Source: Epiperipatus broadwayi (lineage: Eukaryota > Onychophora > Udeonychophora > Euonychophora > Peripatidae). Taken from it: a stretch of DNA of 64,000 nucleotides. Under the pieces are notes generated by a model that had not been told where the DNA came from, searched no databases, and was given only the letters and a program-made list of their open reading frames with translations. Position 1 is the stretch's first letter. Every line of letters starts with the position of its first letter. This document shows, piece after piece, positions 24,848 to 35,859 of this stretch. The position numbers and the translations under genes were made by a program. The DNA is taken from contig JAQFVV010012490.1 in the NCBI GenBank assembly GCA_028023455.1, positions 4,214,576-4,278,575 on the forward strand, written 5' to 3'.

Positions 24848-26760
24848 TGTACCGTACCCTCAATCCATCCTGATCACAGAGGGTGCCACCAGATAACTAT
24901 GTATCTGGAAATCTTATTTACTATGATCAAAATAGATGAGAATGATGGTTTGTGCCGGACTAAACCCAGGGAGGAACGAGAAATCTTAAGTATTGTTTAG
25001 AAAATTGAGAAATAAAAGCACTAAGACAAACGTGAGCCAAATAAATTTAAACAATTTGAAAATTTTATTAAAAGTTGGACAATAGAATAAAGAAATCTAG
25101 CCACAAATACAAAAGTGACTTAGATTTGAATACACATATTTATCAGAGAATGCACATGAGTACGGCAAACATGAAAACATTAAACACTTTGGCAGCAAAA
25201 TTCTCTCACCTAAAAATAAAGAAAATAGATAGGATAGTATCTTCATGCTGGCGATTTATAAAATTACAATAAACAGCAACTATAGTTTTCTGATTCAGAG
25301 ATATGAAAACAGTTACGGTCTTGTAGGAAATCAACAGAACCAGCGTGGATGATCGATCAGTAGCATTCTAACTATTGATGTTATAACGCCGCAGGACTGC
25401 TGCGCGTAATGCTACTTTTAAAGCAAACATGGTTGATTTCACATACAAGATGACAAAAAAAAAATATGATTACAATCTTATGTAATCTAGAAAGAAATCT
25501 CTACTTTCAGAAAACCAGAACAATAAAGACGATAAATAACCAGCAAAAAGATATGCTGTTTGCATAAAGCGCAAACTAAATTTATTTAAAATTAATTATT
25601 TTATAACAATAACTAAGGGAAGGTGAGTAAATAAAAATTACGAAAACTGCCAAAGCATTTAGTAATAGTTAGTGAAATAATTAGACATATATTAAACATA
25701 TAAAAATATACACTCACCACACACCCTCTGATAAACGAAAATTGAAAACAAATTTGGAATCTTAAAACTAAGATTCCAAGACACACTATAAATACTAGTA
25801 AAAGGAAATACAGATAATAAATATTAGATTAAATAATTAAAATAATTAATACAACTTTATATATCACACTTATCATTAGATTGCAGAGATTTAATTAAAA
25901 GCAATTGAATTACCCTGGAAAGAATAAGAAAAAGTTTACCTTACGGTAAAGTAGAGTTCAGTAGTTTTCTGAGAGTGCACATTTTTAATAATAGTTCATC
26001 TTTCAGGTATTTTGACAGCAGCAAGGTAGAGGCAAATTGGGAATCTGGCTTGTATTAGAGCTTTATGGCATTGCGAAAGAACAACTTAGAGTCCGAGGTT
26101 CATCCTTATTTAAATCAGCAACACATGTTGTTGTTTACAAGATGCAGTGTATTTTAACATCTTGGTGAAAGCAACATTGTTTTTAATAACTACAAATTTT
26201 GCTTTTAAAGAAATTAAGTGTCCGAACTACAAATGTGGAATGAGGTTAATCAGAATGGATAAGAAGCTGAACTAATCCTTTGATGGAGTATTTGCTTGGT
26301 CAAGGCTCTCTCTAGAATAATCATGAAATTTTTGGGGTTATTTATATCAACTCAATTTGCCACGAAACTTGTCCTGTTTTTGAATTCTATGCCTAAGGGC
26401 GTTTAGGAATTCCAGCCAGGGATTATTATAACTAAAACAATAACACAAAATTAAATCTCTGCTTTTAGAATTAAATTAGAACTGATAAAAATAGAAGACA
26501 GGAATGCAATCAACGCGCTTGCTTGTTTTTAATTAAATTGATTAAAAACAAGCGATGAAAGAAAACTTTTTTTTAAAATCAATTCTATATATAAAAAAAA
26601 ATAAAATGATCTACTTTAACTATAAATGAGTATGTGTTTTAATACACGTACTTTTTTTAAATAATAAAAAAAAAAATGTAATTTTAACATTTAATGAAAA
26701 TTAAAAGTTTTTTTAAATTTTAGTAATAAAACTATTGAATCGGATATCAATCCGGTTCAG
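24848..26760. mobile_element. About 1.9 kb noncoding TIR element, copy 1
   Basis: A second copy lies at 35860-38024. Shared landmarks in order include GGTGCCACCAGA/GGCGCCACCAGA, TATCTGGAAA, AGACAAACGT, a GAATCTTAAAACTAAGATTC hairpin, ACCCTGG-AAGAATAA, a TACC-TT-CGGTAAA hairpin, AGCGGCAAGGTAGA/AGCAGCAAGGTAGA, GGGGTTATTTAT, and a CTTGTTTTTAA...TTAAAAACA hairpin. The ends are weak inverted repeats (TTGTACCG / CTGAACCG) set in (TA)n on both sides. I see no transposase frame. The superfamily is not recognised; a nonautonomous DNA transposon or a very long solo LTR are both possible. Confidence 0.7.
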
Positions 26761-27815
26761 TATATATATATACACATGTCACATTATATGGACAGTAGAC
26801 TTTCTTTACTTATATTCAAATCAATAGGAATGCAAAGCACATTTTTGCAATGTATTATTGTTTATCAATATTAAAAGTTTAATTTGCTCAAATATAAATA
26901 ATTGGGGTATCTCATAAAGTTATTTTATGAAATTATTATGTTGTATTCATCACAGTATTAAAGTTATATGTTGTAGTAATACTGTGATATAAATTAGTTT
27001 CATCTGATTGACTTGCTATTGATATTTGACTGTGGAAGTTATCTACTATAAATCTTTATTCTAATTTATGTAATTTTAAATGTTATTTTTAGATCAAAAC
27101 TCAACCTTTCACTTCTTATACTTAAATACCACCTGACCTGTTGAGTGATTGCCATTTTATTATTATACCTTTATGCATATATATATACTCAAGTTTATAC
27201 AATTTCTAAACCAACTTGTCATTTCTGGTGCTATAATTTTGCAGGACTTGATGAGCAGTAATCATTTGATTATATAGTGAATATATTGTTAAATGGTGTA
27301 TGGATGGAACAGGTATGTAGATGGGTAGAGAGAGTGAGGGAGAGAAAAATAAACAAGAGGTTTTTTGTGGTTTATAAGACTGTACTGAGAGTTTATCTAA
27401 CTTTCATCTTAAATTAGGTAAAGGAATTTCATCATGGGCTTCTGTTTTTATGATTAGGATAATATTATATGCTTCAGTTTGTGAAAGAAATTGAACAGAC
27501 ATTGTATTTGATTATAAAAACATGGTGCTGATTACATACAATATGTAACTTAATCATACTATTTTTAGTACTGTAACACAAATTCATTTCTTATATTATT
27601 ATTAAAAACTTGTAAATTTGTGAGCACATATATTAAATTTGTTAATTTTTTGTAACTTTGAAATTTTTTTTTTTTATATTTATGTATATTGTCACAGATA
27701 TTTATATATTGCTATTTTAACAAATTAATATTTAAAATAAAATCTTTACAAAGTCTTTTCATAAATATATTAATGCATTTATAAATGATAATAAAATTTT
27801 AAATAATCACTTTTT
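26761..27815. other. AT-rich interval, no gene seen
   Basis: Begins in the (TA)n that flanks the preceding element; otherwise featureless. Confidence 0.55.
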
Positions 27816-28041
27816 TTATTACTTTTACAATCCTTATTTTATTAAAATTAATCAATCTGACAGTTTTGATTGACCAGCAATCTTTTTCAGAGTTAACTAA
27901 TATCAATCCCCACCTCTTCCTTATTACTCAGTTTTTCTAACTCTAATAATAAGGAAGAGGTGGGTATTGATATTAGTCACTGGTCAATGGAAAGTATCAG
28001 ATTGATTAATTTTAATAAAATAAGCATTGTAAAAGTAATAA
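27816..28041. repeat. 226 bp inverted repeat
   Basis: Arms of roughly 95-110 bases with a 20-base loop (27927-27946). Inner arm TAATATCAATCCCCACCTCT against its complement differs at one base, and outer arm TTATTTTATTAAAATTAATC is perfect; the left arm has about 10 extra bases in its middle. No TA or 8 bp duplication is obvious at the ends. Confidence 0.85.
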
Positions 28042-28552
28042 GAAAGATGAATTTGTTTAATTTTTTATAATTTTATTAATGCATAATAAAGAAGAATACA
28101 ATTACAGGAAATATAACAATAAATTTTGTATATTAGGAGAAAAAATATTTGAAAATATTTAATATTGGTATCAGAGGCAAGTAAATTGAGAAGAGTTTTT
28201 TAGTTAAATGATTTAATTTTAAAAATCCAGGTTAATTTGTGAATAAATCTGGGAATTGTCAAGAGAATCATGAAGAATATTACTAGGCATCAGCACATCA
28301 TGAACGGTTTGTTTTTAAGAGTGGAAAAAAGTTTATTCTTTATACTTTTTTTGAAGTAATTTTGTCAAAACAACATTACAAGTATTCCTTGTGATAATTT
28401 AAGATAGTTAATGAATACAATTTTTTAAATAACAAATAAAAGCAGCTTTAATTGAGGTAAAATTGACAAAGATTCAATTATTATCATCCTTTATTCTTGC
28501 ATTATACTGTAGGATGTGTGTAAAACTAAAGAGTCATTACTTTGGAAAATGA

Positions 28553-28704
28553 TAATTTTTTTAACTACATCATTAATAATATCATTTCTGCTATAATTTT
28601 TTAACTACATCATTAATAATATAACAAATTTTTTTAACTACATCATTAATAATATCATTTCTGCTATAATTTTTTAACTATATCATTAATAATATTATTT
28701 CTGC
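28553..28704. repeat. Tandem repeat of about 40 bp, four units
   Basis: Units start near 28553, 28595, 28627 and 28668, each with TTTTTTAACTACATCATTAA (TATATC in the last) and most with ATCATTTCTGCTAT. Confidence 0.85.
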
Positions 28705-30742
28705 AACAAGACATTAATTTTTTTTATATTTTCATCATGTTAATTTTAAATACTGAATGTTAATTTTTCTGTCTGAATATAAATTTGGTTTTTAATAATC
28801 GTGTAATATGATAAGCAGTAGAACATAATCATTAATGGTGGAAGTTTATCATTTCTTGTCATCTTTTAATCCACTCTGATGTTTAAAGCTACAGTATAAA
28901 ATAATGAGAAAACAAAATTGATATTGGTATTCAGTTATTATCTCTCATCATTGTAGAAAACAGTTTTGTAAATTTTCATTCAACTGCATAAATACATGAT
29001 TCAAATAATATTTGGAGGCTTATTGGTATTTAAATATTTAACCTGAAATATTTGGTGATAAAAAATTTAAAAATTACAATTGCAGGGAAATTCACAGTGT
29101 TTGCAGTGATTTTAAAATGGCCATTTTTTTGACTATGTGAGAGAGAAGATATACATATGCAAAATGTAAGAGATTTTATTGCTAGATTATTATTTTGCAG
29201 TCTCAATTTATTAAACTTTTGCATGATACAGCTCCAGTACATAGAATAATTTATTATAATTATTGCTGAATAAAGTAGGATATAACTTAAAATATTAATA
29301 TCATCACTCAAAACAATTTGAAATTTTTGTTTTCCTTCAAGATGATTGATTTTTTTTTTCTTTCAAGGTCATTGACGTTTTAAGTAAGGAGAAGGTGAGG
29401 GTAGCAAAAATGTATTACCTATATAGCATTTGAATATATTTAAGGAATGAAATTATTTTTTAAATCTTCTTTACTGGTGTTTTAAAAAAATAAAATAATT
29501 TAAATAAAGGAGAAACAATTAAAGTTATTCTATCATTTAATTTTTATTACATTTTAAGATGGAGTCAGTTTTATGTGTGACCAGATTGATTTTTTTTTTC
29601 ATTAATTAAAATAAACCTCTTGTTATGCAAGATATCACAAAGAAATTATCAATGTTTTGATTAATAGTTCTTTGCTTTCCAATATTGATAAATGATTAAA
29701 CTATAAAATTTACAAGAATTTGGTTATCATCTGCTTGAATATTTGAAAAATTTTCAATTTTAAGTTTTTAAAAAATTAAAGCATATTTTATTATTACTAT
29801 GCATAATAAAATGTTACTGATATTCTCTTAGCATTTTATTTCAGAGCGATCTATTGTAAATTTTGAGTAGTCAGTGGATAGTTTGGGAGCATTATCTTAT
29901 CTTTTAAAACTCTTTGCTTTCTTGTTAAAAGAAATAGCAGTTTTCTTTTTTCTGTCTATGAGAATATTAGTATTTCCTTTGCTATATAGTTCTTGTTATT
30001 CTTTCCACATTTTGAATAATCGTTCTTTGTAATAGAGCTTTAAATTCCTAATACTATGAGGATTTTTTGTCTTATCACTAGCATAATTCCCTGAATTTTT
30101 CAGTGACTATTGATTCTTTATACATGTGAAACACTTTATTGTATTTCATAACATACACCTTATTAAGTGAATTACTGTTCCTAATTCATAATTTAGACTA
30201 CAAAATACAGTAAATGCCTAGTTAGTCATTATATAAAAGGGAGCTTGTCTTATAGATAAAGATGCCATTGGATGGCGCTGTTTTCACACTAAAAGTATAA
30301 AATATGACCATTCCTGGGCCGTTGATTATAATAATTTTGCTGTGCTTTTTTGTAATGCGAAAATAAAAACAAAACAAAATCGTCTTTTATAAATATTATT
30401 TTTTATTAACGTATACAATTTAAATGATAATAATAAATGAAAAATAAAATCAACAAATTACAATTTGATTCGTGTTTTTTCTATCGTATTTTTTTTTAAT
30501 TGTATTTCGGCTTTTTTTTTTTATCAATTTTCTATCGGAAATTTTTTTACTTGTGTTACGACTTTTATTGTTGTTGTTGTTTAACTAAAAAATAATAATC
30601 GTAATAAAAAGTAAAATTTCTTAGTCGATTTTTTATTTTTTTAGTCTTCGTTTTACTTTTTTTTTTTTTTTACAGACAAAGAGATATTACGGCTATTTTT
30701 TACTTCAAATAGAATGACAATAAAAAGTAAAAGTTGTTACAG
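28705..30742. other. AT-rich interval, no gene seen
   Basis: The frame 29030-29311 on the minus strand has no domain or splice support. From 30360 to 30740 the sequence is unusually rich in long T runs mixed with CG dinucleotides (TATCGT, TTCGG, TTACGAC), unlike the surrounding DNA, and probably belongs to the repeat that holds the telomere-like units. Confidence 0.5.
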
Positions 30743-30795
30743 TTAGGTTTAGGGTTAGTTTTAGGGTTAGGTTTAGGGTTAGTTTTAGGGTTAGT
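30743..30795 (+). repeat. Telomere-like minisatellite
   Basis: Two copies of a 24-base unit plus a partial one, built from TTAGG, TTTAGGG and TTAGTTTTAGGG. It resembles the TTAGGG animal telomere repeat but the spacing is irregular, so this is an interstitial telomere-like repeat and not a chromosome end. Confidence 0.8.
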
Positions 30796-31279
30796 GTTCT
30801 GTTGTTTGTAATGTTAAAATAAAAAATATAAAAATCATAACCATACTTGGACAAAAGAAAGAAACTCAAACTTTTTTAAACAACAACAAACACATATAAA
30901 TGTCTTCTTTACTTATTAAACATGTTTATAATATTTGCTTTTTATGAAATTTACAAAAAATTGGGTATATTTGTACTTTTTTTACTGGATATTTTTTTGG
31001 TACCGTTCTTTTTTACTTCAAAAATATACACACGGTAGAATCTTCTTTGTCTCGTGGAATGTTACGAACAGTATGTTACTTGACACATTACCTAATTGCA
31101 ACTCACTAAAAACATAGATCTTTAACATTTTCCCAATTAAAACTAATACAGTACATTGTAAAAAGTCTTAGAATTATTACTTTAAAAAATTTAAACATTT
31201 CAATACTTTAAAATCAAAAAAAATCAAATGAAAACAACATTTCCATCCAATTCAAATACAAACTCTCATCAAGCCGTAA

Positions 31280-31449
31280 CTATTTTATAAACTGTGCGAA
31301 TTCGGAAAATGTATTTGCTGCTATGCGACATACATGCTGTACTGCAACGCGACATAGTGGCCTGCATTCTGTAGCACAACAAAAAAGTTGTATTATAGAA
31401 AATGCGGGTTCGAACGTATCGGCCGCAGAAACAGCATTTTTATGTTTTA
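31280..31449. other. CpG- and GC-richer noncoding segment
   Basis: About 170 bases with CpGs (GCGAC, ACGCGACA, TTCGAACG, TCGGCCGC) stand out from the AT-rich surroundings. GGGTTCGAACG (31406-31416) resembles a Pol III B box, but I could not fold a tRNA around it. Possibly a SINE fragment. Confidence 0.35.
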
Positions 31450-33725
31450 GTGCAAAAACGGCACCATAGAGCGTTGATAATAGTAAACTTTATAGATTAA
31501 AAATTTTTGTTGAGTTGGTTAGTTTAATTCAACTTAATAGTATTATTAATTTTAGGGGTGGTATGTTGGATTTATTGTTTAGCACTAAGAATGATTTGAA
31601 GTGCAAAGAGGCTGATCAAGCTCTTTTGCCCCCTGATCCTTATCATCCACTTTTGGAATTTGTAATAGATGGCTCTCATGAACATATAAAGCCTATGGTA
31701 AATAGTAAGAGAGATTACAAACATGGTGACTATTATGGCCTTTATAAAGCTTTTGAGGACATTGATTGGAATGTAATTTTGATGGAAAATGATCCAAATA
31801 TAGCGGCAAATAATTTTGTTGGTATAATTCAAAATTTTCTAGATCAATATATTCCTGTTAGGCATTATTTAAATACTAATAACAAATATCCTAAATGGTT
31901 TTCTAGGGAATTGTGTAAGGGCTTAAATAGAAAGCATAAATATCATAGGTTATATAAACTAACTAATGATAAAGAATTGTATAAGAAATTTAGTGGTTTG
32001 CATGCTTATACTAAAACTCTTATGAAAAGAGATTATAATAATAATTTAAATAGAGTTGAAGAAAATTTTAGGAATAATCCACAAATGTTTTGGAATTATA
32101 TAAAAGATCTTAATATTGTTGGAAGTAAGAGTTGTAGATATAATGTAATTAGGCCTTCTATGGATGATCTAGTCAATCATTTTACTAATATGTATTTAGA
32201 TACTTCAAATAATGATAATATGGTTGATATTAAATTTAATAAAGAGAGTTTTTGGAATATAGATGTTAATAAAATTGCAATTCCTGAAGTGTTTACTGCA
32301 ATTTCTAAACTTAAATTGAAATCTTCTATGGGATATGATAATATTCCTAATTTTATTATCAAGGGTTGTGCTGAATGTTTCGTAGCACCATTGCATTATA
32401 TCATTAATTTATCAATTGAGAAAACTATTATTCCTGATATATTTAAGATAGCTAAGATTATACCAATTTTTAAAAAAGGGGATAGATCTAATTCTGGTAA
32501 TTATAGACCTATTTCAATTCTGTCACCTTTTGCTAGGATTTATGAAAGGTGTATTTATAGTAATATTATTGTAGATATGATTAAGGTCTTACCTAGTTAT
32601 CAGCATGGTTTTTTACCTGGTAGATCTGCTGAAACTAATTTAATGGTGATATCTGACCATATTGCTCATGCCTTATCTAATCAGAAGCAATTAGATGTTG
32701 CATATTTTGATATGACTCAGGCATTTGATAAAGTTTCATATATTAGACTTGTGTATAAACTTAAAATATTGGGTGTTAGTCCTCATTTAGTTGAGTGGTT
32801 TTCCAATTATTTGAGGGGTCGTAAATCTTATGTACATATGGATAAAACTAATTCTCTTTTTTTTTGATAATATGATAGGTGTTCCTCAGGGTGGAATATT
32901 AGCACCATTGCTTTTTAATGTTTATATATGTGATCTTGATCATAGCATAAAAAATAGTATGATACTTACTTATGCTGATGATTGTAAGTTATTTAAAAGA
33001 ATTATTACTTATAGTGATCATATTGAGGTTCAAAAGGATATAGATAGTTTTATTATATGGTGTAGGTATAACAATATGGAGATTAACATTAATAAAACAT
33101 GCATTGTTTCCTATACTAATAAAACTGAAAATTGAGAATGGTGTTATTAAATATAAAGAGACTGTATCTGATTTAGGAATTATATTTTGTAGCAATTTTA
33201 CTTTTAATGCGCATATTAAATGTATTATTAATAAAGCATACAGAAAGATGGGCTGTATTTTGAGATATGGGAGAGATTTATCTATTTCCATAAAATATAG
33301 GTTATTTTTTTTCTCTTGTTGTTACAGTTTTAGAATATAATTCTTGTATATGGAACTTCAATCTGATTAATATTCAGTCTAAAATATATAATATTGAAAA
33401 AAGATTTAATAAATTAATAATGGGTGAATGTCAAATTATTAAAACAGTATTGAAAGAAAGGAGAATGTTGAAGAATATGGTATTACTGAAAAAGTTGATT
33501 GATGGGAAAATTGATGTCAGTAACTGTATATCAAAAATAGAATTGAAAGTACCTTGTCGTTTATTAAGAGAAATGCAAACTTTTAAGATTAGTATATGTA
33601 AAAATACTTTCTTTGGTAAATCAGTTATTAATAGATTGCAAATAGTATATAATCTAACTTTTAATAATATTGATATTTTTTGCGATCAATTTGTGACGAA
33701 TGTTAAAAAACAACTAAATGTATAA
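31450..33725 (+). pseudogene. Jockey-like non-LTR retrotransposon ORF2, 5'-truncated and frameshifted
   Basis: The frame encodes the end of an endonuclease (GGMLDLLFS at ~15-23 of the 450-residue open piece, then PYHP where the family has SDHxP). A reverse transcriptase follows: FKKGDRSNSGNYRPISIL, QHGFLPGRSAETNL, catalytic motif A YFDMTQAFDKV, motif B GVPQGGILAPLLFNVY and motif C LTYADDCKLF. After these come a thumb region VSDLGIIFCSNFTFNAHI and an LEYNSCIW segment. It would copy its RNA at a nicked target. Three frame changes occur: near 32855-32866 in a T run, near 33125 in an A-rich run, and near 33310 in a T run. Upstream of 31450 the frame is closed, so most of the endonuclease and any ORF1 are missing. 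Placement in the jockey/CR1 group rests on these motifs and the 3' end. Confidence 0.9.
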
Positions 33726-33902
33726 TTATGAACATATATGTATATATAATTTTATGTATGTAGCTTGTATTTGCTTATAATTGTTCTGTTTTTTTTTAAA
33801 TTTTAATTATTATCATTGTTATTATTTTTTTTATTTTTTTATTGTGTATTTCTGTTAAAGTGTAAATGTTGAAATGCACATAATAAATGGATATTGAATT
33901 GA
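33726..33902 (+). mobile_element. 3' UTR of the jockey-like element
   Basis: After the last stop the sequence ends ...AATAAATGGATATTGAATTG, a 3' end seen in jockey/CR1-type elements, where the tail is a short repeat in place of poly(A). It passes into a triplet microsatellite. Confidence 0.75.
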
Positions 33903-33970
33903 ATTATTATTATTATTATTGTTGTTGTTGTTGTTGTCGTCGTCGTCGCCGCCGCCACTGCTGCTGCTGT
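33903..33970. repeat. Compound triplet microsatellite
   Basis: (TTA)n passes into (TTG)n, then (TCG)n, (CCG)n and (CTG)n, each step differing by one base. It sits exactly at the retrotransposon's 3' tail. Confidence 0.9.
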
Positions 33971-35492
33971 TTTATAAATATATTTTATATTATATCACAT
34001 CATATAATTTATTTAAATATGTATAAAGCCACATAATGCATAAAACATTTCCAGTTTTGATGATTATCTTATACATGCATAATCTTAATATAAAATTAAT
34101 ATTATGTAAAGCATTATATATATAATGTACATATTAAAGACAACATTAATTTTTTTAAAATTCTCTTATTAGTTTGTTTTTGAGCTAATTAATACTTTTA
34201 TATGTAATGGAGATTGACAACTTTTTAATTAGGTTTGTCTGATTTGTTTATTACAGTAATAATACTAAACTACCATATTTATTACAAAAAATTTTCTTTC
34301 TCAGGCAAAAGCATTTTAGATTTTGGTATTTTTTTTTTGTATGTACACTTCTCAAATTCTTGTCTAGTATCTATGGATAATTAAGTTACTTTCATGTCAT
34401 CTGACATTCAGAATATTTTATATAATGAATTGTCATCTTATAGTTAATTGTTTAAGAATGCCTTGCTTGATACCTAAGTGATACAAACCTATTATTTGTT
34501 ACAACAGACAAAATGATATGAGCATTCTATCTATCTTTGGCAAGCACTGAAGTGGAAACACAAACCATAACCTATTGTTTGTAGATAGGAACTTATAACT
34601 TTTGTCAGTAATGAAAGCTTTCTTATTTTTAAAATGAGGAAGATAAGTAATATAGCATTAAATTCTTCACCCATATCAGAATTTCTAGAAATGGCATGAG
34701 TGTTATATATACAATCGTAGTATGAGTTCTAATTGATTTTAAGCAAATACATTAAAAAAAGATTTGATATAACTTCTGACTAATGTTGAAGCTTTAGCAG
34801 GCACAGTTCTCTTTCATATCTGTTGTATCATTTATTTTATTTTTATACTTTTTATTGAAATCCAAAATCTCTTGTTTTTTTATGATGTTGTGCAAAACTT
34901 TTTGTGGCAAAAGTGCTGTGTTTAACTAACCTGCATTTTGCAGTTGAACATCATCACCACATATAGAGGTCATTTTGTTACCTGGTCAATAGACTCTAGG
35001 GTTCTTTTATCATCTTGCATTCATATTGAGATCATATTTTCTAGATCTTGATTTCTTTTTTTCACATTTACTTGTCTTGAGTTATAATGGAAAATTTCCA
35101 TACATGATTTTTATATTGGGGCTAGTAGTTTTTGAAAATGAAAATAAATTTTGCAGTTTTGATGGTACTTCAAAAGAGAATTGATCAATTAAGTGTTAGG
35201 CTATTTTCTCAGTTTTCTTGTATTTAATACTTCTTGGCAACAATTTTGTGAGATAATCCTGATTAACTAAGTCAAATTTAAATTCATGGATCTATTAGGT
35301 TGACTTGTCATTGAGAATTAATTGAATTGAGATTAAATTATTGATTTGATTATTTTTAATCTGTTGGACTTGTTTCACTGAGATATATGAAGAAGATGGT
35401 ATTGTAATGATTAAAATTAGTTTATCTGTCAATTTTCTTATCTTCCTCATGACCAGAAAAAATGTCACACACACACACACATATATATATAT
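33971..35492. other. AT-rich interval ending in (CA)n(TA)n
   Basis: No gene. A (CA)n run followed by (TA)n lies at about 35466-35490. Confidence 0.55.
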
Positions 35493-35845
35493 TGTAACGG
35501 TCCAGATTTTTCACCAGAAGAGGAGGGATAGCATCTGACTACAGTTGGACTAGGGTCTTTGGGTAGGATGCTGTGAATGACATGATGAAGTATCTCCAAT
35601 GGACTAGCTCTAGGTCCACATATTAAATTCAGATACAATTGAGGCTAGTTCATCCATACTTCACCCTCTCTCGGATTCTATTATACCTCAGTATTTGAAA
35701 CCAGGGAGAATGTTGTCTTTGGCTCTCTTCAGGGGTGAATTTATTTTAAGTAGCAACTATCATACCATTATATAGGTTTTCATTGATTTAAGATATCTCC
35801 AACCCTATTATGGTGTTAACATATAATAGTAATGTGTGTGTGCAA
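35493..35845. repeat. Short GC-richer repeat beginning TGTAACGG
   Basis: About 340 bases bounded by (TA)n tracts, starting TGTAACGGTCCAG. No frame or known family is recognised. The start resembles those at 38998 and, inverted, 46899. It could be a solo LTR or a TIR element; the right boundary is approximate. Confidence 0.4.
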
Positions 35846-35859
35846 ATATATATATATAT

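Noticed and set aside
28553-28704. CRISPR-like array
   Set aside because: Adjacent AT-rich tandem units without unique spacers in a eukaryotic setting.
30743-30795. Chromosome end
   Set aside because: Only two irregular units, with long non-telomeric sequence on both sides.
31280-31449. Possible tRNA gene around GGGTTCGAACG
   Set aside because: No acceptor, D or anticodon stems could be matched; at most a tRNA-derived fragment.
32177-32396. Minus-strand frames within the reverse transcriptase region
   Set aside because: Shadows of the plus-strand retrotransposon frame.
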